A DNA stretch of 64,000 bases, from the NCBI GenBank assembly GCA_963764215.1, contig CAVXRS010000005.1:744001-808000 (forward strand), given 5' to 3'. A program made the position numbers and the translations under genes. The DNA is from JAFDWI01 sp963764215 (lineage in GTDB: Bacteria; Actinomycetota; Acidimicrobiia; Acidimicrobiales; Iamiaceae). How positions within the stretch are numbered: position 1 is the stretch's first letter; each line of letters opens with the position of its first letter. Positions 1 to 7,472 of the stretch are shown piece by piece. A model generated the notes under the pieces. It was not told the DNA's origin. It made no database searches and saw only the letters and a program-made list of their open reading frames with translations.

Positions 1-554
1 GGTGGTCGTCGGCCAGCAACGTCAACACGGCGACCTCCCCGGTGGCGATGAGGTCGGCGCCGTGGTAGCTGGAGAGCTCCACCACCGCGACCCCGTCGAT
101 GCGGGGGTCGACGTCCCAGGCGGAGGGGCCGATGTTGCCGACCAGATGTGCGGTGACCCCGTGGGCCTCGCAGGCCCGTGGCGACCAACGTGGCCGTGGA
201 CGACTTGCCCTTCGTGCCGGTGACCACCACGCTGCCGGGGCCGCCGCGTACGGCCAGCCAGAGCCCGGTCGGTGTGGTGGCGAGGTGCGCAGTCGCGGCC
301 AACGCCGCCACGTCGGCGCGGCGGGTCGGCACCCCGGGGCTGCGGAGCACCACGTCGGCCGCCGCGGGGGTCGAGGTCAGCACTTCGACGTCGTAGCGGT
401 GCAGGGTCTCGGCCTGTTCCGGTTGTGGAGGTGCCGATTCGACGATCCGGATCCGCCCGACGCCCGCGGCGCGCAGGTGTGGCAGGACGGAAAGGGTTTC
501 GACGCCGACGCCGAGCAGCACCACGTCGGTGCCGGCGAGCTCAGCGAGTTGCAT
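1..554 (-). CDS. murD2: MurD-type ligase (MurD2), 3' end outside the window, one frame break
   Basis: Probable UDP-N-acetylmuramoyl-L-alanine--L-glutamate ligase, an ATP-dependent cytoplasmic Mur ligase. It starts at ATG 554, overlapping the end of murL by 14 bp, so the two are translationally coupled. The N-terminus reads MQLAELAGTDVVLLGVG, a Rossmann-like start, and the Mur ligase P-loop VTGTKGKSST follows near residue 115. After a frame break at about 175-177 (one extra base in a G run of the coding strand) the protein continues as EAHGVTAHLVGNIG and then VAVVELSSYHGADL, both MurD-like. The gene runs off the left edge. Pairing with murL is the reason to call it MurD2, which adds L-Glu, rather than ordinary MurD, which adds D-Glu; sequence alone does not separate them here. 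Confidence 0.8.
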   Translation of the reverse strand, partial: MQLAELAGTDVVLLGVGVETLSVLPHLRAAGVGRIRIVESAPPQPEQAETLHRYDVEVLTSTPAAADVVLRSPGVPTRRADVAALAATAHLATTPTGLWLAVRGGPGSVVVTGTKGKSSTATLVATGLRGPRGHRTSGRQHRPLRLGRRPPHRRGRGGGALQLPRRRPHRHRGGRRVDVAGRRP

Positions 555-1866
555 CGAGGCCGACCCCGAGTGCCATATCGAGCATTGCCCGGTACTCGTC
601 TGGGACGAGATCCTCTCCGCTCGGTTGCAGCAGCGCGGCAAGGTTGCTGCCGGAAGCCGCGGCAACCCGGCCGGCCTCCTCGGCGAGAGCGCGCACCACC
701 ACCGTGTCGGCCCATTCGGGGCGGGAGGCGAGATGATCCAGGGCGATCGCGGATTCGGCCAACTCGCCGACACAGTCGAAGGGCTTGTCGGCCCAGAGGG
801 CGCGCACCCCGTCGATCTGGGCGGGGTCGTCCAGGAGGTTGCCGCCGAACATCTCGGAGGCTTCTTCCGGGGACAGGAACACCGCGAACGACAGGAACGT
901 GAACCGGCATTTGGCGCAGTTGCGGCACCAGGTGGGGTTCTCGGGTGGGTTGGTCAGGCTGAACACCCGGTTGCACGACAGGATCGCGTTGCGCAGGTCG
1001 GGACGTCGGGCCAACGCCCCCGAGATCGCCAACTCGGAGTAGCGGCGCACCGCGGAGAAGTAGCGGATGCCGGCCGGCGCCATGGCCGCGGCCAACGCCT
1101 GTTCGAACGCGAACGTCTTGGAGTACTGGTGGTTCACCGGTATGCCGTCGATCCGTCGGGTCGGTTCCTCGGCGGAGCGTTCGTTTGCGATCACGACGTC
1201 GCGTCGTCCGTCCAACGCCGCGTAGACGGCGGCGACCGACGAGTTGATGGCCGTGATCGGTACGTGGCCGTTGTAGCCGCCCGCGGCGGTGCGTCGGGCG
1301 AGGAGCGGATCGAGGCGCCGGGCCACTTCGATGAGCGGGACGCCGACCGCCGCGGCCGAACGGCGCTGGACCGAGGTCGGGTGGATGGTCAGGGCGGCCG
1401 GGTCTTCGAGGAGGCTGAGCGTGAGCGTGGAGTCCTTGCCGCCCCCGAAGGGCACCAGCGCCGCGGCGCCAGGCTCCGGATGGGCGGGCGGGGTGGAGGG
1501 GCCCAGTGGTCCGTCGTGGCGCGCGGGGAGGGGCACGGCGAGTCCGTTGCGCACCGCGAGCTCGCGCAGCGCGTGATCGTAGAGATGCGGGACGAGCGCC
1601 GCGACCGCGGGGTGCAGCGGTCGGGCCACGCGCACCACGCCGGGCAACGTCAGCTTGTAGTAGCTCACCCCCACGCACAGGTGGGCGATGTCGAGCAGGT
1701 GGCTGATGGCCGGGTCGTCGGCGCCGACCACCGGGGTCGGGGGTTCGGCCCGGCTGAAGGTCTCGGTGAACGTGTCGTCGCCCAGCCGGAAGGAAAATGC
1801 CAACGTGCCCGTTGACGCATCGAAGGTGCGATCGGTCAACTCGAAGATTGGGGTGGACGCCGGCAT
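541..1866 (-). CDS. murL: UDP-MurNAc-L-Ala-L-Glu epimerase MurL
   Basis: 441 aa. MurL, characterised in Xanthomonas, inverts the terminal L-Glu of UDP-MurNAc-L-Ala-L-Glu to D-Glu, providing D-Glu for peptidoglycan without a free glutamate racemase. Visible family marks are the PP-loop-like VPFGGGKDSTLTLSLL near residue 145, the segment NSSVAAVYAALDGRRD, and a cysteine cluster ILSCNRVF...PTWCRNCAKCRFTF near residues 325-350. ATG 1866 is preferred because TACGCT lies 10 bases upstream (1877-1882, minus strand), giving a nearly leaderless message, and the protein then begins MPASTPIFELTD. The reading frame is open further upstream to 2190, but that part looks non-coding and crosses the SOS box. 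It is followed by an overlapping murD2-like gene, the expected partner. Confidence 0.85.
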   Translation of the reverse strand: MPASTPIFELTDRTFDASTGTLAFSFRLGDDTFTETFSRAEPPTPVVGADDPAISHLLDIAHLCVGVSYYKLTLPGVVRVARPLHPAVAALVPHLYDHALRELAVRNGLAVPLPARHDGPLGPSTPPAHPEPGAAALVPFGGGKDSTLTLSLLEDPAALTIHPTSVQRRSAAAVGVPLIEVARRLDPLLARRTAAGGYNGHVPITAINSSVAAVYAALDGRRDVVIANERSAEEPTRRIDGIPVNHQYSKTFAFEQALAAAMAPAGIRYFSAVRRYSELAISGALARRPDLRNAILSCNRVFSLTNPPENPTWCRNCAKCRFTFLSFAVFLSPEEASEMFGGNLLDDPAQIDGVRALWADKPFDCVGELAESAIALDHLASRPEWADTVVVRALAEEAGRVAAASGSNLAALLQPSGEDLVPDEYRAMLDMALGVGLDATR

Positions 1867-1876
1867 CGGTTTGCCA

Positions 1877-1882
1877 AGCGTA
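1877..1882 (-). promoter_or_regulatory. -10 box of murL
   Basis: TACGCT on the minus strand, 10 bases before ATG 1866. It fits the TANNNT pattern seen before many genes in this window and predicts a leader of only about 3 nt. No convincing -35 was seen. Confidence 0.4.
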
Positions 1883-2020
1883 GCCCTCACTCTGCTGCGC
1901 AAGCCGCCGCGGGATCGTGCCAGCCGCGGACGAGTCGGCACGCTCCTGCGGGAGCGCGGAAGTTCGAGAAATGTCTTCCGTGTTCGTCTTGATCGGGCCG
2001 GAAATGTCCTCCCCACGGAG

Positions 2021-2050
2021 TAGTATGTCGAACATACGTTCGACATACTA
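2021..2050. promoter_or_regulatory. LexA operator (SOS box) inside a 30-bp palindrome
   Basis: The 30 bases are a perfect palindrome with 13-bp arms (TAGTATGTCGAAC and its complement) around ATAC. The centre reads TCGAAC-ATAC-GTTCGA, matching the mycobacterial LexA box TCGAAC-N4-GTTCGA exactly. It ends 2 bases before the Shine-Dalgarno of the DUF222/HNH gene. Each arm also carries TAGTAT, a plausible -10, in either direction. LexA bound here should block transcription of the HNH gene until DNA damage. Known: several 13E12-family (DUF222/HNH) genes of Mycobacterium tuberculosis carry SOS boxes. Confidence 0.85.
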
Positions 2051-2063
2051 CGGAGGTGTTCCG

Positions 2064-3146
2064 GTGAGGCAGGAAACAACAATGCAAGACACCGGCGGGA
2101 TTGCCCGCACGACTCCCGAAGGAGGTGAACCTGCTCCTGCGCTCCCGCAGGAGCGCAGGGATACGTCCAGTGTGGTGACTGGTCTGCCACCCGATCGGCT
2201 CGAAGCTGAGATCGTCACTCTCGTCGGTCGCCTGTCGTCGGCGACCTATGACCTGTTGGTGCTGATCGGCGAACTCGACGTCCGGGGAACGTGGGCGTTC
2301 ACCGGCGCCCTGTCGTGCGCGGCATGGCTCGCCCACCGCTGCGACGTCGAGCTGGTCACCGCCCGCAACCAGGTACGCGTCGCCCGTGCAATGCGCAAGT
2401 ACCTCCAACTCGATCAGGCAATGGCAGATGGTGACGTGAGCTATGCCAAAGCCCGAGTGCTCGTCCCACACCTCACTTCCGAACACGCCGACGACCTCGT
2501 CCACCTCGCCTCGACCACACCGGCTTCCGGTCTCGGAGCAGCGATCGCCCGATGGTCATATGGCCATGAAACCGCCGAAGCAATCGACTCCCGCCACCAC
2601 GACGAGCGCTCGATTTCATGGCGCACCGACCCCGATGGCATGGTCACGATAACCGCCCGACTCGCACCCGCCGACGCTGCCAAGGTTTGCGCGGTGATCG
2701 ACAAGCAGGTGACCACGACCCGCGCTCCCGTGGGAGCGTCACTGCGCCAACAGCGCGCCGACGCGTTGGCTGCGGTGGTCACCGGCGGAGGCGGCCAAGT
2801 CGACGCCGAAGTCGTCATCCACGTCCGGCCCGAGGGCAACACCTTCGCGGATGGGACGCCACTGTCGGATCACGCTGTTGGCAGAGTCCTCCCCGACGCG
2901 TTCGTGTCGCTGTTGATGAAAGACAACCGACGTCAACCCATCGACGCGTCGCCTCGCCGACGTTTTCCGACCCGCCGTCAACGCCGCGTCATCGACGCAC
3001 GCTCCGGAGAATGCGCCCACCCCGGCTGTCATGCCCGAACGTTTCTGCAATACGACCACGTCCAGCCCTTCCCGAAAGGCGGCCCCACGGTCCTCTCCAA
3101 CCTGCAACGCCTCTGCGGCCCCCACAACCGAGCCAAGAACCCCTGA
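2064..3146 (+). CDS. DUF222 / HNH endonuclease-domain protein (13E12 family)
   Basis: 360 aa from GTG 2064, chosen because GGAGG at 2052-2056 sits 7 bases upstream and the SOS palindrome lies directly before it. The upstream extension to 1917 would run through the operator. The N-terminal two thirds is the DUF222 region (ATYDLLVLIGELDVRG, WLAHRCDV, QVRVARAM). The C-terminus is an HNH nuclease domain with the zinc-type pair CAHPGC and DHVQPFPKGG...NLQRLCGPHNRAK. Members of this family are common multi-copy actinobacterial genes of uncertain role, often SOS controlled. It is likely a DNA-damage-inducible nuclease; its target is unknown. The palindrome CGCTCC-N4-GGAGCG occurs twice inside the gene and once upstream. 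Confidence 0.85.
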   Translation: MRQETTMQDTGGIARTTPEGGEPAPALPQERRDTSSVVTGLPPDRLEAEIVTLVGRLSSATYDLLVLIGELDVRGTWAFTGALSCAAWLAHRCDVELVTARNQVRVARAMRKYLQLDQAMADGDVSYAKARVLVPHLTSEHADDLVHLASTTPASGLGAAIARWSYGHETAEAIDSRHHDERSISWRTDPDGMVTITARLAPADAAKVCAVIDKQVTTTRAPVGASLRQQRADALAAVVTGGGGQVDAEVVIHVRPEGNTFADGTPLSDHAVGRVLPDAFVSLLMKDNRRQPIDASPRRRFPTRRQRRVIDARSGECAHPGCHARTFLQYDHVQPFPKGGPTVLSNLQRLCGPHNRAKNP

Positions 3147-3211
3147 TGACGTCCCGCCATCTGACGGCGGCGCCGCGACGTCGACGCCCCGACCGCCGTG
3201 GCCATCTCCTA

Positions 3212-3217
3212 GTTTGG
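3212..3217 (+). promoter_or_regulatory. possible -10 box of rph-rdgB
   Basis: TAGTTT about 30 bases upstream of rph ATG 3247, with a Shine-Dalgarno GAGAGGA at 3235-3241. This would be a conventional short-leader transcript, unlike the leaderless neighbours. Confidence 0.35.
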
Positions 3218-3246
3218 TGGGGCCCTGACCCCTCCGAGAGGAACCC

Positions 3247-3984
3247 ATGCGCCACGACGGACGCGCCAACGACGCCCTCCGCCCGATCACCTTCGTCCGC
3301 GACTTCACCCGGCAACCCGCCGGGTCGGTCCTGGTCGAATTCGGTGAGACCCGGGTGATGTGCACCGCATCGATCGACGAGGACGTCCCTCGCTGGATGC
3401 GTGGCCGGGGCTCGGGTTGGGTGACTGCCGAATACTCGATGCTGCCTGGGGCCTCGGCCGAACGCATCCGCCGCGAAGCTGCCAGGGGCAAGCAGTCGGG
3501 GCGCACCCAGGAGATCCAACGACTGATCGGCCGCTCGCTGCGTGCCGTGTGCGACATGCAGGCGCTCGGCGAACGGCAGGTCATCGTGGACTGCGACGTG
3601 CTCCAGGCCGACGGCGGCACCCGGACGGCGTCGATCTGCGGCGGCTATGTGGCGCTGCACGACGCGCTCGAACGGCTCGTGCTCGCCGACGCCCTGGCGG
3701 CGAATCCGCTCACCACCGAATGCGCGGCGATCTCGGTTGGCATCGTCGACGGTGAGCCGATGCTCGATCTGGCCTACGTCGAGGATGCGAACGCCGAGGT
3801 CGACATGAACGTGGTGCGCACCGGTGACGGGAACTTCGTCGAAGTCCAGGGCACCGCGGAGGGCGCCACCTTCGGTCGGGACGATCTGGACGCGTTGCTT
3901 GCACTGGCAGAAGCGGGAATCGACCGCATCGTGGCGCAGCAACGCCAGGCGCTTGCCGAACCGCCCGCGCCACGCGATCGCTGA
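3247..3984 (+). CDS. rph: ribonuclease PH
   Basis: 245 aa, the normal length for RNase PH, a phosphate-dependent 3'-5' exoribonuclease that trims tRNA precursors (cytoplasmic, hexameric). It opens with MRHDGRANDALRPI, then GSVLVEFGETRVMCTASI and RGRGSGWVTAEYSMLP, and the phosphate/nucleotide site around SGRTQEIQRLIGRSLR and DCDVLQADGGTRTASICGG. The frame is intact. The rdgB start lies 1-2 bases beyond the stop, so rph-rdgB is an operon, a pairing common in actinobacteria. Confidence 0.97.
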   Translation: MRHDGRANDALRPITFVRDFTRQPAGSVLVEFGETRVMCTASIDEDVPRWMRGRGSGWVTAEYSMLPGASAERIRREAARGKQSGRTQEIQRLIGRSLRAVCDMQALGERQVIVDCDVLQADGGTRTASICGGYVALHDALERLVLADALAANPLTTECAAISVGIVDGEPMLDLAYVEDANAEVDMNVVRTGDGNFVEVQGTAEGATFGRDDLDALLALAEAGIDRIVAQQRQALAEPPAPRDR

Positions 3985-3985
3985 G

Positions 3986-4607
3986 GTGGCCGAACACGGG
4001 GACTCGCCGTTCGGCCCGTTGCCGGCGCGCCTGGTGCTGGCCACCGCCAATCCCGGCAAACGGGCCGAGCTGGCCCGGATGCTCTCCGGTCACATCGACG
4101 TGCTCGCCCGGCCGTCCGAGATCCCCGACGTCGTCGAGGACGCCGACACGCTGGTGGACAACGCCCGCCTCAAAGCTGCCGCGATCGGCGCCGCCACCGG
4201 CGAGGCCGCCCTGGCCGATGACACCGGTCTCGAGGTCGACGCACTGGGCGGTCGCCCGGGGGTGCATTCGGCCCGCTATGCGGGCCCCGCCCACGACGAT
4301 GCCGCCAACGTCGCCAAACTGCTCGACGAGCTGGCCGGCGTCGAGTCGGCGCGGCGCACCGCCCGGTTCCGCACCGTGCTGGTGTTGGCCGCGTCCGACG
4401 GTCGCGAGCTGGTCACCGAAGGCGTCGTGGAAGGGGTGATCGCCGACGCGTCCGACTGCGGCGAAGCCGGGTTCGGGTACGACCCGGTGTTCGTGCCCCT
4501 CGAGGGCGACGGCAGGACGTTCGCCGCAGATGTCCCGCGACGAGAAGGCCGCGATCAGCCACCGCGGCCGGGCGCTGCGGGCGCTGGTCGACGCGCTCGG
4601 CATCTGA
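3986..4607 (+). CDS. rdgB: XTP/dITP diphosphatase (RdgB/HAM1), one frame break
   Basis: About 206 aa after correction. It hydrolyses ITP, dITP and XTP to monophosphates, keeping deaminated purines out of nucleic acid. The HAM1 start LVLATANPGKRAEL, the LADDTGLEVDALGGRPGVHSARYAG block and GFGYDPVFVP are all present. At about 4527 one extra C turns the canonical TFAEMSRDEKAAISHRGRAL into an off-frame reading; dropping it gives a perfect family C-terminus ending ALVDALGI at 4607. GTG 3986 directly after rph is taken as start; TTG near 4019 is possible. Confidence 0.9.
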
Positions 4608-4659
4608 TCCGGTCTGCCGCACCGCGCCGAATGCCGAGGCGTCTGCTGCGACCGGCGGG

Positions 4660-5151
4660 TCAGACGAGCAAGTGGCTCACGTCGTGGACGATGAGGATCG
4701 TCACCAGCACCATCACGCACGCGTAGATCCCGGTCATCGGCCAGCGCCACCGGTGATCGGCCTTCCAGAAGCGCCGCATCCCCGCCACGTCGAACACCAG
4801 CGCGACCGCTCCGATCGTCATCCCGATCGCCGGTCCCCAGTCCGACGCCGCGTACAGCGCCGGGGCGAAGATCGGGAACACCACGTACGCCAGCGTGCAG
4901 CGGATCGCGGAGATCAGGATCGACGTCTCGAACAGACGATTGACCTGATCGTCGGTGACGTCTGGGTCGGGGTCACGGATGAACAGCAGCCGTCGCATGA
5001 ACTGCTCCACCGGCGTCCGCACGGCCGGAGCGTCACCGCGGTTGCAGGGGGCCACGGTGGTGATCGCATCGGCGACCATCGAGCGTTCCGTGGTCGCCTC
5101 GTCCCCGTCGCCCATCGCGCGGGCGTCACGGACCAGGGACGAATCAGCCAT
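4660..5151 (-). CDS. conserved small membrane protein, function unknown
   Basis: 163 aa, not recognised as a named family. A polar, charged N-terminal half (about 70 residues) is followed by three predicted membrane segments at roughly 70-96, 100-122 and 136-161, with basic residues (RRFWKADHRWRW) between the second and third. ATG 5151 is supported by TAGCGT 9 bases upstream on the minus strand (5161-5166). It is convergent with rdgB, from which it is separated by about 50 bp. Confidence 0.65.
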   Translation of the reverse strand: MADSSLVRDARAMGDGDEATTERSMVADAITTVAPCNRGDAPAVRTPVEQFMRRLLFIRDPDPDVTDDQVNRLFETSILISAIRCTLAYVVFPIFAPALYAASDWGPAIGMTIGAVALVFDVAGMRRFWKADHRWRWPMTGIYACVMVLVTILIVHDVSHLLV

Positions 5152-5160
5152 CGCCGGACC

Positions 5161-5166
5161 ACGCTA
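5161..5166 (-). promoter_or_regulatory. -10 box of the membrane protein gene at 4660-5151
   Basis: TAGCGT on the minus strand, 9 bases before ATG 5151; predicted near-leaderless transcript. Confidence 0.35.
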
Positions 5167-5212
5167 TCGGCCCATCGCGCCGTCCGACCACCCGAGTCGT
5201 GCACCCGTTGCG

Positions 5213-5286
5213 TGCCGACGGAGGGACTCGAACCCTCACTGGCATGGACCTAAACCATGTGCCTCTGCCAATTGGGCTACGTCGGC
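5213..5286 (-). tRNA. tRNA with anticodon UAG (predicted tRNA-Leu), short variable loop
   Basis: Perfect 74-nt cloverleaf on the minus strand. Acceptor GCCGACG/CGTCGGC, anticodon arm CATGG-TTTAGGT-CCATG, T arm GAGGG-TTCGAGT-CCCTC, discriminator A, no encoded CCA. The loop gives anticodon TAG with G37, which reads CUA/CUN leucine codons. Between the anticodon and T stems there are only 5 nt (CCAGT), a class I shape, whereas bacterial tRNA-Leu normally has a long variable arm. See findings. It is divergent from clpP. Confidence 0.85.
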
Positions 5287-5310
5287 GCGTGGCAACGGGG
5301 CGAACCCCGC

Positions 5311-5316
5311 TAGCCT
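5311..5316 (+). promoter_or_regulatory. -10 box of clpP (leaderless)
   Basis: TAGCCT ends 8 bases before ATG 5325 and no Shine-Dalgarno is visible, so transcription should start at or next to the start codon. Confidence 0.5.
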
Positions 5317-5324
5317 GCCACGCC

Positions 5325-5951
5325 ATGGTGAACGAGACATCCCTGCCCTCCGGCCAGCCCACCGGAGACGATCAGAACATGGCGGCGTCGGTGGGTTTCG
5401 ACCCGATGACCGAGGTCTACACCCGCCTGCTGGGCGAGCGGATCATCTTTCTGGGATCCGAGGTGAACGACTCGGTCGCGAACCTGCTCACCGCCCAGAT
5501 GCTGCACTTGGAAGGCCAGGACGCCGAAGCGGACATCTGGCTCTACATCAACTCGCCGGGTGGATCGGTCTCGGCCGGGTTGGCGATCTACGACACGATG
5601 CAGTTCGTGCAGCCCGATGTCGGCACGATCTGCACGGGAATGGGCGCCTCGATGGGGCAGTTCCTGCTGTGTGCGGGTGCACCCGGCAAGCGCATCGCGT
5701 TGCCGCACGCCCGGATCATGATGCACCAGCCCTCGGGCGGATTCCAGGGCCAGGCGGCCGACATCGCCATCCAGGCCGAGCAGATGGCCTACACGAAGTC
5801 GCTGCTCGCCGAGCGCATCGCGTTCCACACCGGCCAGAGCGTCGAGCAGATCCAGGCCGACTCCGAACGTGACCGCTGGTTCACCGCCGAGGAGGCCCGG
5901 GACTACGGGATGGTCGACAAGGTGATCGTGCGCCGCGGCGAGATGCTCTGA
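5325..5951 (+). CDS. clpP: ATP-dependent Clp protease proteolytic subunit
   Basis: 208 aa. Serine protease that forms the tetradecameric barrel degrading proteins fed by ClpX/ClpC. The catalytic triad is visible: Ser109 in GMGASMGQF, His134 in MMHQPSGG and Asp183 in SERDRWF. Other family marks are RIIFLGSEVND and LYINSPGGSVSAGLAIYDTM. ATG 5325 is chosen from the leaderless -10 box; GTG 5328 is the only close alternative. Only one clpP is seen here and no clpX follows. The gene ends at a 98-bp tandem repeat. Confidence 0.97.
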   Translation: MVNETSLPSGQPTGDDQNMAASVGFDPMTEVYTRLLGERIIFLGSEVNDSVANLLTAQMLHLEGQDAEADIWLYINSPGGSVSAGLAIYDTMQFVQPDVGTICTGMGASMGQFLLCAGAPGKRIALPHARIMMHQPSGGFQGQAADIAIQAEQMAYTKSLLAERIAFHTGQSVEQIQADSERDRWFTAEEARDYGMVDKVIVRRGEML

Positions 5952-5962
5952 TTTGCTTTGAA

Positions 5963-6158
5963 GCTCGGTCGGGCCTGAGGGCCCTCCTCGCTTCGGCTTC
6001 GCCATCCGGGTTCCAGGCTGGGTGCTGCTCCGCCTGGCGGCTGCGCAGCGTTGCTGTGGAGCTCAATCGGGCCTGAGGGCCCTCCTCGCTTCGGCTTCGC
6101 CATCCGGGTTCCAGGCTGGGTGCTGCTCCGCCAGGCGGCTGCGCAGCGTTGCTGCGAA
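5963..6158. repeat. 98-bp tandem repeat, two copies
   Basis: Copy 1 is 5963-6060 and copy 2 is 6061-6158, with only a few differences (for example cctgg against ccagg near the end, and GGTC against AATC near the start). It lies between the convergent 3' ends of clpP and the RNA methyltransferase gene. The flank just left of copy 1 has TTTGCTTT followed by AAGCTCGG, which resembles the core of the 100-bp repeat at 37821-38053, so the two arrays probably belong to one repeat family. No coding function. Confidence 0.85.
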
Positions 6159-6172
6159 TACCCTTCGGGGCT

Positions 6173-7369
6173 TCAGCGGTCGAAGACGCTGACCGCTTCC
6201 AGATGCGGTGTCTGGGGGAACAGATCCACCAGGGTGGTCTCGGCGAACCGGTAGCCGGCGGCACCGAGGAGCCCGGCGTCGCGTCCCAGCGAGCCGGCGT
6301 CACAGGAGACCAGCACCACCCGCGCCGCGCCGGTCGCGACCACCGCGTCGACCCCGGCGCGCCCCAGGCCGGCCCGGGCCGGATCTGCGACCACCGCGTC
6401 TGCTGGTCCCGGGTTCCACGAGTCGATCGAGGCGCGCACGATCCGGACGTCGTCGAGGTCGTCCAGGTTGACGCGCGCGTCGTGCACCGCGCCCCGATTC
6501 CGCTCCACCCCGGTCAGCCGCCAGCGGCCCGGATCGCGTCCGGACAGCGCACCGCCGAGGAGCCCCACCCCGCTGCACAGGTCGACCAGACGACCCGAGA
6601 TGCCATGAAGCGCCCGGTGGATCGTGTCGATCAATGCTTCGGCCCCGTCGGGGCGGTCCTGGAAGAACGAGTTCGCAGAGATCTGCCACCGCCGCCCGTC
6701 GACGACCTCGTGGTAGAAGGCCCGTCGACCGGCGCGCAACTCGTCGGTGCCCACGACCAGGACATCGGGGGGAACCTCGACGTCCCGGGCGGTCGGTGCG
6801 GCCACCACCAGCCGTTCATCGGTCCGTGCCCCCACCCGGAAGGTCACCTCGTGACAGCCGAAATACCTTGCATCGGCGAACAGATCCGCGCAGTGCGGAT
6901 GCGCGGTCAGACATTCGTCGACGGTGACGATCTCGTGGGACCGCTGACGGCGGAAGCCGGCGACGCCGTCGTGCACCGCGGCCCGGACGGTGGTCCGGTA
7001 GCCGAAGCCGTCGAGTGCCGGACCGTCGTGCACCCTCGGTTCGCTCACCCCGCCGAGGCGTTCGAGCGTGTCGGCCACGATCTGGATCCGGTAGCGACGT
7101 TGCGCGCCCGGTTCCAGGTGCTGCCAGCCACATCCGCCGCACCCCGCTGCCACGAACGTGCACGGTGGGGTGCGCCGGTCAGGCGACGCTTCGAGCACCT
7201 CGGTGACCGATCCGTGGGCATGGCGTCGGGCGGTCCGGTCGATCGCGACCCGCACCCGTTCGCCCGGCAACGCGCCGGTCGCGAAGGTGACCCGTCCGTC
7301 GACGTCCCGACCCACGGCATCGCCGCCATTGGCCATCGCGGTCGTGGTGAGCTCGATGGGGCTGGACAC
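6173..7369 (-). CDS. TRAM-domain 23S rRNA (uracil-5-)-methyltransferase family protein
   Basis: 398 aa, RlmCD/RumA/TrmA family SAM-dependent m5U methyltransferase. An N-terminal TRAM-like segment (about 1-60, ELTTTAMANGGDAVGRDVDG) precedes the iron-sulfur cysteines PPCTFVAAGCGGCGWQH near 70-85. The Rossmann methyltransferase part has RLVDLCSGVGLLGGAL and the nucleophile region VLVSCDAGSLGRDAG. GTG 7369 is supported by TAGGCT 7 bases upstream on the minus strand. Whether the substrate is 23S rRNA or tRNA cannot be read from sequence. Convergent with clpP. Confidence 0.88.
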   Translation of the reverse strand: MSSPIELTTTAMANGGDAVGRDVDGRVTFATGALPGERVRVAIDRTARRHAHGSVTEVLEASPDRRTPPCTFVAAGCGGCGWQHLEPGAQRRYRIQIVADTLERLGGVSEPRVHDGPALDGFGYRTTVRAAVHDGVAGFRRQRSHEIVTVDECLTAHPHCADLFADARYFGCHEVTFRVGARTDERLVVAAPTARDVEVPPDVLVVGTDELRAGRRAFYHEVVDGRRWQISANSFFQDRPDGAEALIDTIHRALHGISGRLVDLCSGVGLLGGALSGRDPGRWRLTGVERNRGAVHDARVNLDDLDDVRIVRASIDSWNPGPADAVVADPARAGLGRAGVDAVVATGAARVVLVSCDAGSLGRDAGLLGAAGYRFAETTLVDLFPQTPHLEAVSVFDR

Positions 7370-7376
7370 CCCGTCG

Positions 7377-7382
7377 AGCCTA
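7377..7382 (-). promoter_or_regulatory. -10 box of the m5U methyltransferase gene (leaderless)
   Basis: TAGGCT on the minus strand ends 7 bases before GTG 7369. Confidence 0.5.
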
Positions 7383-7472
7383 GGAGGCGGCCGGTTCCCG
7401 CCGGCTGCCGGACGGGACCGGTCGGACGTCCCGGGTCGTGGCGGCGCGTTTCAAGAGCACGGGTCGGCGTGG

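Noticed and set aside
1988..2026. Full -35/-10 promoter TTGATC...TAGTAT for the HNH gene
   Set aside because: The spacing is 26 bases, too long for a sigma-70 promoter; only the -10-like word is kept as a possibility.
377..2035. Long open frames on both strands over murL (for example 377-2035 minus and 529-1815 plus)
   Set aside because: High-GC shadow frames; translations are Arg/Pro/Gly-rich without motifs, while the murL frame has clear family signatures.
2064..3146. HNH gene as a homing endonuclease or part of a mobile element
   Set aside because: No intron, intein or integrase features surround it; DUF222/HNH genes are ordinary chromosomal members in Actinobacteria.
5213..5286. Amber suppressor tRNA
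   Set aside because: The anticodon is UAG, which reads CUA/CUN; an amber suppressor would need CUA as anticodon.
5963..6158. CRISPR-like array
   Set aside because: Units are 98 bp direct tandem copies without spacers and no cas genes are nearby; the same holds for the 100-bp array at 37821.
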